A DNA stretch of 51,966 nt from Desulfuromonadales bacterium (GTDB lineage: Bacteria > Desulfobacterota > Desulfuromonadia > Desulfuromonadales > BM103), in NCBI GenBank assembly GCA_030145195.1, contig JAQYVY010000026.1, forward strand, positions 1 to 51,966. Direction: 5' to 3'. Shown piece after piece: positions 34,968 to 43,662 of the stretch. Under the pieces are notes generated by a model. It searched no databases. It saw only the letters and a program-made list of their open reading frames with translations, and had not been told where the DNA came from. Within the stretch, counting starts at the first letter, position 1; each line of letters begins with the position of its first letter. The position numbers were made by a program, and so were the translations under genes.

Positions 34968-35705
34968 ATGACCCCAGAGCTAATTCCATTCCTTGCTGTT
35001 TGTATCTTTATCGTCGCCCTGATGTATGCCAGCGTTGGTCACGGCGGTGCCTCCGGCTACTTGGCCATCATGGCGCTATTCAGTCTGCATCCCGAGGCGC
35101 TCAAGCCCACGGCTCTGATGCTTAATATCGTGGTTGCCGGGGTTGGCACCTACCTTTACTGTAGTGCCGGACAGTTCTCCTGGCGGGTCTTCTGGCCGTT
35201 TGTGATCACCTCGATTCCGGCCAGTTTTATCGGTGGATATTTCAGCCTGCCTCCAGAACTTTATCGTCCGGCGCTCGGCCTGGTCCTGCTTTTTGCCGCG
35301 TGGCGACTTTTTGTACGTCGGGGTCATGTGGACGGAAAGGTTTGCCCACCAAGCATTAACATCGCCATGTTGGTCGGCGCAGGCCTCGGCTTCGCCTCCG
35401 GTTTGATCGGTGTCGGCGGCGGCATCTTTTTGAGTCCGTTGATGATCCTGTTCGGTTGGGCGCGGGTGCGCGAAGTTTCGGGCATCGCCGCCCTGTTTAT
35501 TCTGGTGAATTCGATTTCCGGTCTGCTGGGTCACATGAGCAGTCTGCAATATGTTCCAGAGTACGCGCCTTTGCTCGCTGGTGTCGCCTTGATCGGTGGC
35601 TCCATCGGTGCGTTGTGCGGGAGTCGACACCTGCCGGTGGCAACCATTCTCAAGGCGATGTCGTTTATGCTGGTGCTCGCCGGGGGGAAGATGTTTCTGA
35701 TTTGA
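34968..35705 (+). CDS. TauE/SafE (TSUP) family membrane transporter
   Basis: A 245-residue inner-membrane protein with seven or eight hydrophobic helices in two halves. Family signatures are YASVGHGGASGYLAIMAL near the N-terminus and GLGFASGLIGVGGGIFLSP in the second half. TSUP proteins move sulfur-containing anions such as sulfite, sulfoacetate or thiosulfate; the substrate here is unknown. AAAGGTG lies eight bases before the ATG, so the in-frame TTG at 34962 is rejected. It lies 84 bases after nifB, across a repeat, and could be read through from the nif operon. Confidence 0.87.
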   Translation: MTPELIPFLAVCIFIVALMYASVGHGGASGYLAIMALFSLHPEALKPTALMLNIVVAGVGTYLYCSAGQFSWRVFWPFVITSIPASFIGGYFSLPPELYRPALGLVLLFAAWRLFVRRGHVDGKVCPPSINIAMLVGAGLGFASGLIGVGGGIFLSPLMILFGWARVREVSGIAALFILVNSISGLLGHMSSLQYVPEYAPLLAGVALIGGSIGALCGSRHLPVATILKAMSFMLVLAGGKMFLI

Positions 35706-35900
35706 GTGAACTGGTTGCAAATTCGCCTGTTTGGCCCATATCTCAGTTCATTTTCAACTAAAAGCTACGGCTATTACTCTCAAATGTGCTAAAGTGATTT
35801 TTCAAGCATCACCGTTTTCGCTTCGGCACTGATGGTCCGACAGGCTGCTAGAGGTAAAAAGAAGCAACACCGTTTATTTAATTGGGGATTGATAACTGAG

Positions 35901-35935
35901 GAGCTACCAAAGCTGGGTAGCTCTTTACTTTTTTG
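35901..35935 (+). terminator. Terminator just upstream of the SRAP gene
   Basis: GAGCTACC/GGTAGCTC, an 8-bp stem with a seven-base loop (35901-35923), is followed by TTTACTTTTTT. It ends only 14 bases before the SRAP start codon. It may end readthrough from the TSUP gene or attenuate the SRAP gene from its own leader. Confidence 0.7.
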
Positions 35936-35948
35936 CGAAGGTTCAAAC

Positions 35949-36617
35949 ATGTGTGAACGTATCTCAACAGCTGGCATATCAGCAGACTCCTTAAAAACTC
36001 ACTTCGATATAGACAGTGAATTTCCTTTTACACTGAGCTACAACGTTGTGCCTACGCTCCAAATACCCGCCATCATTGAACAGAACAATAGCCGAAAACT
36101 TGAACCTTTCAGATGGGGACTCATCCCTCACTGGGTCAAAGATAAAAACATAATAGCTACTGCCTTTAATGCTCGCGCAGAAACCCTTACACAAAAGCCA
36201 CTCTTTCGAGACTCAATCAAATCCAAAAGATGTCTCGTCCTTGCCTCCGGCTATTACGAATGGCAGAAGCAGGGCGGAAAAAAACAGCCCTACTACATCT
36301 ATAGAGCAGATAAACGACCTCTGGCCTTTGCTGGCCTGTGGGATGTCTGGGAAGACATGATTACGGGTGAGGCTATAGAGAGCTGCACTATCATCACTGT
36401 CGCCGCTACGCAGCAGATGAAACAAATCCATGCGCGTATGCCTGTTGTTTTAGAGAGTGAGATCTATGATACCTGGCTTGACCCTGAGTTTAACGAGACC
36501 GACGTATTGCAGGACCTCTTGATTGCACCTAAGGAAGATGTGCTAGAGATGCATCCGGTGTCGAGTTATGTGAGCAATTTAAGGAATGATGGCGAGGAGT
36601 GTATAGAGAGGCTGTAA
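35949..36617 (+). CDS. SOS-response-associated peptidase (SRAP; YedK/HMCES type)
   Basis: A 222-residue protein that shields abasic sites in single-stranded DNA by forming a thiazolidine link through its N-terminal cysteine. The start is set by this chemistry: MCERIS puts Cys2 at the new N-terminus after Met removal, and GAAGG lies upstream. The NARAETL motif (Asn and Glu of the active site), LASGYYEWQ and IHARMPVVL (catalytic His) are present. The coding sequence is clearly richer in A and T than its neighbours, which suggests transfer. It sits just outside the left end of the putative island. Confidence 0.92.
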   Translation: MCERISTAGISADSLKTHFDIDSEFPFTLSYNVVPTLQIPAIIEQNNSRKLEPFRWGLIPHWVKDKNIIATAFNARAETLTQKPLFRDSIKSKRCLVLASGYYEWQKQGGKKQPYYIYRADKRPLAFAGLWDVWEDMITGEAIESCTIITVAATQQMKQIHARMPVVLESEIYDTWLDPEFNETDVLQDLLIAPKEDVLEMHPVSSYVSNLRNDGEECIERL

Positions 36618-36803
36618 GTCAGGGCTCGCTCTGTACAAACCTCAATTTCTTTGTGGAATGGATTGGAGCCTGGGGTCAAGTGCACTTGGTCGCCCCCTGT
36701 GACCGAAGAGTTGCGGAGCCTGTGGAAGATACATAGATGGTGTCTAAGAATCGAGGGCGAGTTAAGAGACAAAAAACACCCTATACGCAACCGACAAAAA
36801 GTT

Positions 36804-36835
36804 AAGGCTCAGAATCTTGGATGATTCTGAGCCTT
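36804..36835 (-). terminator. Terminator, probably the original tRNA-Leu terminator displaced by insertion
   Basis: AAGGCTCAGAATC and GATTCTGAGCCTT form a perfect 13-bp stem with a six-base loop. On the minus strand it is followed by TTAACTTTTTG. It lies ten bases past a 20-base copy of the tRNA-Leu 3' end, the same layout as the tRNA and terminator at 48912-49037. Confidence 0.75.
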
Positions 36836-36845
36836 TATCGTCTAT

Positions 36846-36865
36846 TGGTGCCGAAGGCGAGACTC
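36846..36865 (-). other. Attachment-site-like copy of the tRNA-Leu 3' end
   Basis: These 20 bases are identical, and in the same orientation, to 48951-48970, the last 20 bases of tRNA-Leu including its encoded CCA. The match stops sharply on both sides. A displaced tRNA 3' end is the usual footprint of integration by a tyrosine recombinase at a tRNA gene. Confidence 0.7.
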
Positions 36866-36895
36866 TGAAGGCGTTATTGCCGAGGCACTGGAGCC

Positions 36896-37130
36896 TTAGA
36901 ATGGTAAGTCGATAACGATGGGTTGGTATTGGCTCTCATACGTTTGAAAGAGGTATTCAGTAAGCTCTTTAATACACAAAACTATGGCCAATAGGGTTCG
37001 ATCCTTGGTGGCTTTTCTTGTAATGCAGGGTCAGTAAGGATTTCGCTTTTCTGCCAATTCCACACCTTCCAAACAATGCAGGAGTATAAATAAGAAACCA
37101 TTTTCCTTGGCCTCAACTGTATACCCCCTG
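36896..37130 (-). pseudogene. Decayed coding fragments at the island's left edge
   Basis: On the minus strand about 38 codons read without a stop to TAA 36896-36898 and end in YQPIVIDLPF, which looks like a real protein C-terminus. Upstream, protein-like stretches continue in different frames (for example VEAKENGFLF and KVWNWQKSEIL), as if one or more genes had been broken by frameshifts and deletions. I cannot name the original gene. Confidence 0.35.
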
Positions 37131-37181
37131 TTGGTCGAACTCGTTGTGAAGCGAGAATGTTTACCTGCGATTTAAACAGAA

Positions 37182-37427
37182 TTAATCACTGAAGCGGGCT
37201 GGTTGCTTACAGAGGGCCTTGGAATTACGGCGTACCCCACTTAAGACGCTGCCTTGCATGTCGAGCAGGATGCGCTTGAGGTACTTCGGTTCGATCGGCT
37301 TAATACTAAGGCATTTGGCGCCGCGTTCTGTTAGAGCGAATCGCTGTGGATGTTTGTTGGGGGCGATGATACGGTTACTGTTGTTGGTCAGTACCTCCAG
37401 GTTGGTGTTTTTGCCTCCGAGCCTAAA
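37182..37427 (-). pseudogene. Truncated C-terminal gene fragment, unidentified
   Basis: An 81-codon open stretch on the minus strand ends at TAA 37182-37184. It reads as protein-like sequence, with TNNSNRIIAPNKHPQRFALT and YLKRILLDMQGSV followed by SGVRRNSKA. It has no start codon before the in-frame TGA at 37428, so the 5' part is lost. The RFALTERG piece recalls winged-helix proteins, but this is weak. It lies in the 1.1-kb gap between the SRAP and kinase genes. Confidence 0.4.
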
Positions 37428-37659
37428 TCAGCATACTCGTCTTATTCTGCGCATGGTACAACCCCTCGCCATCACCCGACAGTTGTCCTTCTCCCTATTG
37501 TTCAATGATCTCATCTAGCTGCGCAAGGATGGCTGCGGAAAATGGTAGCCAAAAGCTTCTTTTTTTGCTAAAACGGCTGGATTAATCTAGAACCGTGTTA
37601 TTTTTTCTTAATTATGACAGTCTCGGCCATGTGAGTAAATGTTAATAAAGCGCCATTTA

Positions 37660-37675
37660 TGGCATGAAAAGGGCA
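37660..37675 (+). promoter_or_regulatory. Candidate sigma-54 promoter of the signalling cluster
   Basis: TGGCAT, five bases, then GGGCA, with the GG and GC ten bases apart. The -24 element is good and the -12 keeps only GC. The cluster encodes a sigma-54-dependent response regulator as its second gene, so self-activation is plausible. Confidence 0.45.
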
Positions 37676-37700
37676 TAATTAAACAATGTAACAGTATTTT

Positions 37701-37740
37701 GGCACTCAGGGGAGTGCCTGAATCAAGCGCCCCTCCTTTT
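37701..37740 (+). promoter_or_regulatory. Leader with two mutually exclusive hairpins
   Basis: GGCACTC/GAGTGCC (37701-37718) shares bases with an alternative stem, AGGGG-A-GTG with GCG-CCCCT (37708-37734), which runs into CC and five T. Only one can form, the layout of an attenuator. A close copy of the sequence downstream of it recurs at 47176-47275. Confidence 0.4.
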
Positions 37741-37774
37741 TCATTTTTCAAAGAGCATACTCAGCAGTAATTTC

Positions 37775-40700
37775 ATGAATGAAGTTCCTAAAAAACAGAG
37801 TGCAGGTGCCTTGTCGGGCACGACCATATTGGTAGTCGATGATTCCGAAATTGTCTCTACGCTCATCTGCAGCACCCTTGATACCCTGGGTTATGACGTT
37901 GAGGTGGTTGGCTGCGGTCAGGAGGCACTCGATTGGCTACAGACTGTGGAACCGGATCTGCTGCTACTCGACTACAGCCTGCCCGATTTCAATGGCAATG
38001 TCCTGATCAAACGCCTGGCCGAGCAGGGAAGAACGATCCCCTTCATTATTATCACCGGCCACGGCGACGAGAATATCGCAGTGGACATGATGAAGCTGGG
38101 CGCCATCGACTACCTGATCAAGGACGCGGTGTTCATGGAACTGTTGCCGGCGGTTGTCGAGCAGACCTTGCAGTCGCTGCACAACCAGCGACGACTGCTG
38201 GCCACCGAAGCTGAGCTGCAGATAGCCAAGCAGGAACTGGATTTCAAGGAGAACCGTTTTTTAGAACTTTTCAGCCATATGTCGAGTGGTGTGGCGGTTT
38301 ATGAGGCGGTCGATGACGGTGCCGATTTCGTCATTGTCGATCTCAATGCGGCGGCTGAACGGATCGACAATGTCGTCCGCGATGAGCTGGTCGGGCACCG
38401 CCTGAGCAAGGCCTTTCCTGCTGCCGAAGATTTCGGTTTGGTTTCGGCTCTTCGCAGAGCCTGGCAAAGTGGAGAGGAACAGAATTTGCCCACGTCCTTC
38501 TTCCGGGATGGGCGTATCGAAGGTTGGCGGGAGAACCGTATCTACCGTCTGTCGACGGGTGAGGTGGTGGCCGTCTATGACGATGTTACCGAGAAGAGGC
38601 GAGCCGAGCAAGAAGCCCTGGAAAGCCAGCGCCGGTTAGAAACCTTGATGGCGAATATTCCTGGCATGGTCTATCGCTGTCGCAATAACAACGCCTGGAT
38701 CATGGAGTTCGTCAGCGTAGGATGCCGCGATCTTCTTGGCTGTGCTCCCGAGGATCTGATAGGTGGTGATGGGGTCAACTACGGTGACCTCATCCATCCT
38801 GATGATCGAAACTTTGTCTGCCAGCAGGTACGGAAGGCGGTCGGGATGCAGAGATCCTTCACTATCGAGTATCGTATCCGCGGCCTCGATGGCCTGGAGC
38901 GCTGGGTATGGGAGCAGGGGCGATTTGTGCACGGACCAGACGGCTCTCAGAAGGCTTTGGAAGGCTTGGTGCTCGACATTTCTGAGCGCAAGAGGACAGA
39001 GTTCGAAGTTTCCCGAAGCGAGGTCTACGCGGCTCTGCTCGCCGAGGTCTCAGGCCGCTTCGTTACCTTGCCGATCCGAGAGACCGACCGAGCTATCGAG
39101 CAAGCTTTGCGACAACTTGGGGAAATGCTTGATGTGGCCTGCTGCTTCGTCGCGCTCTATCAGGAGGATTTTTCCGTTTTCAGCCAGACTCATGAGTGGT
39201 GCGCTCCAGGAGTCTCGTCACTGCAAGCGCAGAGGACGATGGTGCCGGTTGAAAACGTGCCATGGGCAACAGAAAAACTACTTAACCGTGAGATGTTGAG
39301 CATCCCCAACATCTCACGATTACCGAAAGAAGCAAGTCGGGAACGGGAGCGTTGGCGGAAGCTGGGGGTCGTCGCCTTTCTGGCGGCACCGATTCGAGCG
39401 GCCGGTGTAATGGTTGGTCTGCTGGGGATTGACTGCCAGGCAGAAGCGCGCGATTGGGACAGGGGGGAGGTGCTCCTGGTTCAAACAATTGCTGAGGTTA
39501 TTGGCAGTGCTCTTGATAGCCAGAGGTCTGATCGCCTGCTGCGCGAGAGCGAGGAGCGATTGTCTCTGGCGGTGGAATCTTCCCACGAGGGGGTCTGGGA
39601 CTGGGACCTGAAATCCGGTGAGCTGTTTTTAAGCTCGGGCTACTTCGCTATGCTCGGTTATGAACTGGATGAACTGCCCATGACTCTTACCACCTTCGAA
39701 CAGCTTCTGCATCCCGAGGAGAGGGAGGCGGTCATGGCTCGAATCCTCGAGTTGTCTGTTTCCGGTGAGTCGTTCGATCTGGATTTCCGCATGCAGACCA
39801 AGGGTGGCAGCCATGCCTACATCCTTTGCCGGGGTAAGGGGGTGGCTTTTAACGAAGAAGGGCGTCCGACCCGATTGTTGGGTACCCATATCGACGTCAG
39901 CGATCGCCTTCACTATGAGAATCAGGTGCTTAAAGTAGCCGAGGGGGTTTCGGCGACCACTGGTGATAGCTTCTTCCTCTCTCTGGTTAAAAATCTTGCT
40001 GAGGTGCTTGGAGCCACGCTGGTCAGTGTTTCAGAGAAACTGCCCGATACTCAGGATCGTATGCGGGTAATCGCCCTTCATGACAGTGGCGGAGAGATGG
40101 GCGGCTTCGAGTACCAGTTGACAGGGGCCCCCTTTGAACTTCTAGCTCGTGAGGGGCCGGTAACGATGACCGAGGGGGTCAAGAGGCAATTACCTCGATT
40201 CGCCATGCTCGAAGACAGGTTATTCGAGGGGTTTGTCGGTACCCCGATTGTCGAATCGACGGGAGAAGTCATCGGCACCCTTTGTGCGTATTTCGAACAT
40301 TCACTGAAGAATCCGAAGACGGACGCGTCGATGCTGCATATCTTTGCGGTGCGGGCGGCGGCGGAGTTGGAGCGGCAACGGCGGGAAGAGGAGTTGTGGC
40401 AGGAACGAACCCGCTATAAGGAGCTCTACCAGCAGTTCCAGGCTATCCTTGAAGGCATCCCAGAGCAGATCAGTTTGCTCTCCCCCGCGAAAGAGGTGCT
40501 GTGGAGCAATCAGAAAGGAGCGATGCCCGGAGAGGCGAAAAATAAGATTGTCGGACGCCGTCACTGCTTTGAATATTCTGATGAGAAGATTCCCTTTTGC
40601 GGCGATTGCTCTGCGGCGCGGGCCTTTGCTACCGGTGAAAAGCAGGAGGCTTTGCTGCGCACCGGCGAGCGGGCCTACGGAGTGAAATTCTTCCCTTTGA

Positions 40701-41548
40701 AGGATGAGCAGGGGAAGGTCCACAGTGTCATTTCCCTGGCCAGCGACATCACTGAGAAGAGGCGCCTGCAGGAAGAGGAGGCGCGGGCTAGTCGTCTCGC
40801 TTACCTGGGGGAGGTAGCCGCCGGAGTCGCACACGAAATCAACAATCCCAATGCCCTTATCTTGCTCAATGCCTCGCTGTTAAAGGATATTATGGCGACC
40901 GTTCTGCCGATGCTCAGGGAGCGTTTCCAGGGAGAGGGCGACTTTATGCTTGGGAAGATGCCTTATTCGCGCATGGCAGAGGAACTACCCAAGCTACAAG
41001 GTGAAGTCCTCGATTCTGCCGAAAAGATCAACGATATCGTTGCGGGAATGCGCGATTTCGTCAACCAGGGCGAACTTGTGGCCGCGACAGATCTGGACCT
41101 CAACGAGGTGGTTGAGAAAAGCCTTCGTATCGCCAGGAAGACAAACCCTGAAAAATCGATCGATTCTTTTCTGGAGAGGGTCTTGCCGACAGTCAGGGGG
41201 AGCAGCCAGCAGCTTGAGCAGGTGCTGATCAACCTGCTTCAGAATGGCGTCGAGGCCTTAAATGGCGAGTCCGGCAAGGTCTCCCTCTCTACTGGATGCA
41301 GCGATGATGGCTCCATCGTTTTTGTCGAGGTTTGTGATGATGGTTGCGGCATGTCGGAGGAGAGTCTGACGAGAGTCACAGAACCCTTCTTCTCCACCAA
41401 GAGAGAAGTAGGAGGTACCGGTCTGGGGCTTTCCATTTCAGACCGCATTGTCAAGGCTCATCAGGGAACCCTGAAGTTCTTTTCTTCACTGGGCCAGGGG
41501 ACGCGGGTGCTACTTGAACTTCCCCTCTCCGGTAGGAGTGACAAATGA
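37775..41548 (+). CDS. Hybrid sensor kinase: receiver, PAS and GAF array, HisKA, ATPase
   Basis: A 1257-residue soluble kinase. An N-terminal receiver (about 15-130) has the phospho-acceptor Asp66 in LLLLDYSLPD. Then follow PAS-like domains at about 150-275 and 285-410, a GAF domain (about 420-585), a PAS/PAC domain (about 595-715), a second GAF-like region (about 720-865) and a PAS-like domain (about 880-1000) with CFEYSDEKIPFCGDC, a possible metal or redox site. HisKA has His1020 in GVAHEINNPNA, and the ATPase has N, G1 (DDGCGM) and GTGLGLSIS boxes. The NNPNA form of the H box is NtrB/ZraS-like. It overlaps the NtrC-type regulator by four bases, its likely partner. The ribosome site is weak. 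Confidence 0.93.
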   Translation: MNEVPKKQSAGALSGTTILVVDDSEIVSTLICSTLDTLGYDVEVVGCGQEALDWLQTVEPDLLLLDYSLPDFNGNVLIKRLAEQGRTIPFIIITGHGDENIAVDMMKLGAIDYLIKDAVFMELLPAVVEQTLQSLHNQRRLLATEAELQIAKQELDFKENRFLELFSHMSSGVAVYEAVDDGADFVIVDLNAAAERIDNVVRDELVGHRLSKAFPAAEDFGLVSALRRAWQSGEEQNLPTSFFRDGRIEGWRENRIYRLSTGEVVAVYDDVTEKRRAEQEALESQRRLETLMANIPGMVYRCRNNNAWIMEFVSVGCRDLLGCAPEDLIGGDGVNYGDLIHPDDRNFVCQQVRKAVGMQRSFTIEYRIRGLDGLERWVWEQGRFVHGPDGSQKALEGLVLDISERKRTEFEVSRSEVYAALLAEVSGRFVTLPIRETDRAIEQALRQLGEMLDVACCFVALYQEDFSVFSQTHEWCAPGVSSLQAQRTMVPVENVPWATEKLLNREMLSIPNISRLPKEASRERERWRKLGVVAFLAAPIRAAGVMVGLLGIDCQAEARDWDRGEVLLVQTIAEVIGSALDSQRSDRLLRESEERLSLAVESSHEGVWDWDLKSGELFLSSGYFAMLGYELDELPMTLTTFEQLLHPEEREAVMARILELSVSGESFDLDFRMQTKGGSHAYILCRGKGVAFNEEGRPTRLLGTHIDVSDRLHYENQVLKVAEGVSATTGDSFFLSLVKNLAEVLGATLVSVSEKLPDTQDRMRVIALHDSGGEMGGFEYQLTGAPFELLAREGPVTMTEGVKRQLPRFAMLEDRLFEGFVGTPIVESTGEVIGTLCAYFEHSLKNPKTDASMLHIFAVRAAAELERQRREEELWQERTRYKELYQQFQAILEGIPEQISLLSPAKEVLWSNQKGAMPGEAKNKIVGRRHCFEYSDEKIPFCGDCSAARAFATGEKQEALLRTGERAYGVKFFPLKDEQGKVHSVISLASDITEKRRLQEEEARASRLAYLGEVAAGVAHEINNPNALILLNASLLKDIMATVLPMLRERFQGEGDFMLGKMPYSRMAEELPKLQGEVLDSAEKINDIVAGMRDFVNQGELVAATDLDLNEVVEKSLRIARKTNPEKSIDSFLERVLPTVRGSSQQLEQVLINLLQNGVEALNGESGKVSLSTGCSDDGSIVFVEVCDDGCGMSEESLTRVTEPFFSTKREVGGTGLGLSISDRIVKAHQGTLKFFSSLGQGTRVLLELPLSGRSDK

Positions 41549-42963
41549 CAGAAAAACTGAACCCGGCATATTCCATTCTGATGGTTGACGACGAGGAGAG
41601 CTGGCTGCATCGACTGGCCTTTACCCTGGAATATGAGGCTGGACTCAACAATGTCATCCGCTGCAGCGACAGTCGCAGGGTGCTGGAAATCTTACAGGAG
41701 CAGACGGTGAGCCTGGTTCTGCTTGACCTTACTATGCCGTATGTAGGCGGACAGGAGCTCCTTGAGCAGTTGGTAGTGGAACATCCTCAGGTGCCGGTGA
41801 TTATTCTCAGCGGTCTCAACCAGATCAGCACCGCTGTCGAGTGTGTCAAGACCGGCGCCTTTGACTATTTCATTAAGACCGAAAAGCAGCAGCGGCTGCT
41901 AAACGGTATAAATCGAGCTTTGGCATTTTCCGAGCTACAACAACAGAACCTGCAGCTCAAGGGTTGCCTTCTGTACGGTAAACTGAAGCAGCCTGAGGCC
42001 TTCAGTGAGATAATCTCTTGCGACAGCCGCATGCAGGCAATCTTTAGTTATTTGGAGGCGATCGCTAGCAGCCCCGAGCCGATTCTGATCACTGGTGAGA
42101 GTGGTGTTGGCAAGGAGTTGATCGCTCGGTCGATCCACCAAGTGCACGACTCGCAATCTCCCTTCGTTGCCCTGAACGCCGCTGGCCTGGACGACAACAC
42201 ATTCTCCGACACCCTTTTCGGCCATGTCAGCGGCGCCTTCACTGGCGCCAGTCGGGCACGCCTCGGCCTCATTGAGAAGGCGGCCGGAGGTATCCTGTTC
42301 CTCGACGAGATCGGCGACCTCTCGTTCCTCTCACAGGTGAAGCTGCTGCGCTTCCTGCAGGAAGGGGAGTACTACCCTTTGGGCAGCGACACAGCCAGGC
42401 GAGTCGATCTGCGCATCGTCTTTGCTACCAATCACGATCTGGAGCAAAAGCAGTTAGATGGTTCTTTCCGCCGGGATCTCTATTACCGGCTTTGCTCCCA
42501 CCATGTTCACCTTCCTCCACTGCGTGAGCGCCGGAAGGATCTCCCTCTGCTGCTGGACTACTATGTCGGTGAGGCGGCTAGGCAACTCGGCAAAAAGAAA
42601 CCTGTCTACCCGAGGGAGTTGGAGAAACTGCTGGCTGTTCACGACTTCCCCGGCAACATCCGTGAGCTGCGGGGAATCATCTTCGATGCTCTCAGCACCC
42701 ACAGGGGCGGCACGCTCTCCCTCGACCATTTCCGCCAGGTGCTTGGTTCGAAAAGGACAGCAAGCGCGGCCGCAGATGCAGGCTGTCAGGCCGAGCCGGA
42801 ATCGCCCTTCTCATCACTCGACCCCTTTCCCACCCTCACCGAGTCGACCGAAATGATTGTAGCCGAAGCTCTCCGCCGGGCGGATAACAACCAAGGCATT
42901 GCCGCTGGCATGCTCGGAATTACCCGCCAAGCACTCAACAAGCGCATCAACAGTAAGAAGTAG
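41545..42963 (+). CDS. Sigma-54-dependent response regulator (NtrC family)
   Basis: A 472-residue regulator with three domains: receiver (about 8-125, phospho-Asp in LVLLDLTMPYVGG), sigma-54 AAA+ activator (about 150-390) and a Fis-type helix-turn-helix at the end (NNQGIAAGMLGITRQALNKR). The AAA domain has Walker A GESGVGKE, the sigma-54-contacting GAFTGA loop, Walker B GGILFLDEIGD and arginine-finger region FRRDLYYRL. It overlaps the kinase gene at ATGA, so the pair is coupled. It should activate sigma-54 promoters, possibly the one at 37660. A hairpin at 42973-43017 follows. Confidence 0.95.
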   Translation: MTEKLNPAYSILMVDDEESWLHRLAFTLEYEAGLNNVIRCSDSRRVLEILQEQTVSLVLLDLTMPYVGGQELLEQLVVEHPQVPVIILSGLNQISTAVECVKTGAFDYFIKTEKQQRLLNGINRALAFSELQQQNLQLKGCLLYGKLKQPEAFSEIISCDSRMQAIFSYLEAIASSPEPILITGESGVGKELIARSIHQVHDSQSPFVALNAAGLDDNTFSDTLFGHVSGAFTGASRARLGLIEKAAGGILFLDEIGDLSFLSQVKLLRFLQEGEYYPLGSDTARRVDLRIVFATNHDLEQKQLDGSFRRDLYYRLCSHHVHLPPLRERRKDLPLLLDYYVGEAARQLGKKKPVYPRELEKLLAVHDFPGNIRELRGIIFDALSTHRGGTLSLDHFRQVLGSKRTASAAADAGCQAEPESPFSSLDPFPTLTESTEMIVAEALRRADNNQGIAAGMLGITRQALNKRINSKK

Positions 42964-42972
42964 CTCTCGTTT

Positions 42973-43017
42973 GCCCCTGCAACTCTGGTTGCGCCCGCAA
43001 TGTTTTTTGCAGGGGCG
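42973..43017 (+). terminator. Hairpin after the NtrC-type gene
   Basis: GCCCCTGCAA (42973-42982) pairs with TTGCAGGGGC (43008-43017) over 10 bp. The loop holds a second smaller stem and a run of six T. It may end or reduce transcription before the first cheY. Confidence 0.55.
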
Positions 43018-43227
43018 GGCATAGCCCTTGGTTACTACGCTAGACACCTAGTTTCCTAGTCATCCTGTCAACTTATGTTGCACCCTATTTCTGATAGCCG
43101 TTCTCAACTTTAAACAAAGAAACTCCGCAATCTCATTGGGTTGCGGATGTTTAGTGTTTTTGGCATTGCCCTTGCTCTTCTCGATCAAGGCTTGAAAACC
43201 TCGGTTGATATCAAAAGGATTAGGGAA

Positions 43228-43593
43228 ATGGTCCCAAAAATTCTCGTGGCAGAGGACTCTGTCAACGTTAGAAAGCTGCTGTGTGTCGTTCTGCAGGGTG
43301 CCGGTTATGAGGTGATGGAGGCCGGAGACGGGCAGGAAGCGCTCGACAACATCTCAAGGTTCACCTACGACATGCTGATTACCGATCTGAACATGCCGAG
43401 GCTTGACGGCATTGGGCTAATCCGGAAGGTACGCAAATCCGTTAGGAGTCGATTCCTGCCGATCATCATGCTCACCGGAGAGGTTCAGAATGAGAAGCAG
43501 GTCGAGGCCATGGTGGCGGGTGCCTCCGAATGGCTCGCCAAGCCATTCAAGGTGGATCAGTTGTTGGCAAAGGTGCACACCGCACTGGCGTAA
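43228..43593 (+). CDS. cheY: CheY-like single-domain response regulator (first copy)
   Basis: A 121-residue receiver beginning MVPKILVAEDSVNVRKLL, with TTAGGGAA before this ATG; the frame is open further upstream without a ribosome site. The acidic pocket (AED), the phospho-Asp in MLITDLNMPRLDG, the Thr in IIMLTGE and the Lys in WLAKPFK are all present. It resembles the second CheY at 46706 (shared DLNMP-LDG-GLI-KVR pattern). It lacks an output domain, so it should act on a motor, kinase or other partner. The MCP gene follows 69 bases later. Confidence 0.9.
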   Translation: MVPKILVAEDSVNVRKLLCVVLQGAGYEVMEAGDGQEALDNISRFTYDMLITDLNMPRLDGIGLIRKVRKSVRSRFLPIIMLTGEVQNEKQVEAMVAGASEWLAKPFKVDQLLAKVHTALA

Positions 43594-43662
43594 TTGCTTT
43601 TAACTAACAGAGCTTGGGGCAGCTTGTTGTCCGTTTTATTTACTTAAAAAGGAGTGAAGGTT

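Noticed and set aside
37219-37518. Plus-strand open frame of 99 codons in the gap before the kinase
   Set aside because: Composition is not protein-like; the minus strand of the same stretch reads as a better gene remnant.
43054-43082. Sigma-54 promoter before the first cheY (TGTCAA...TTGCA)
   Set aside because: The GG of the -24 element is absent and the spacing is one base too long.
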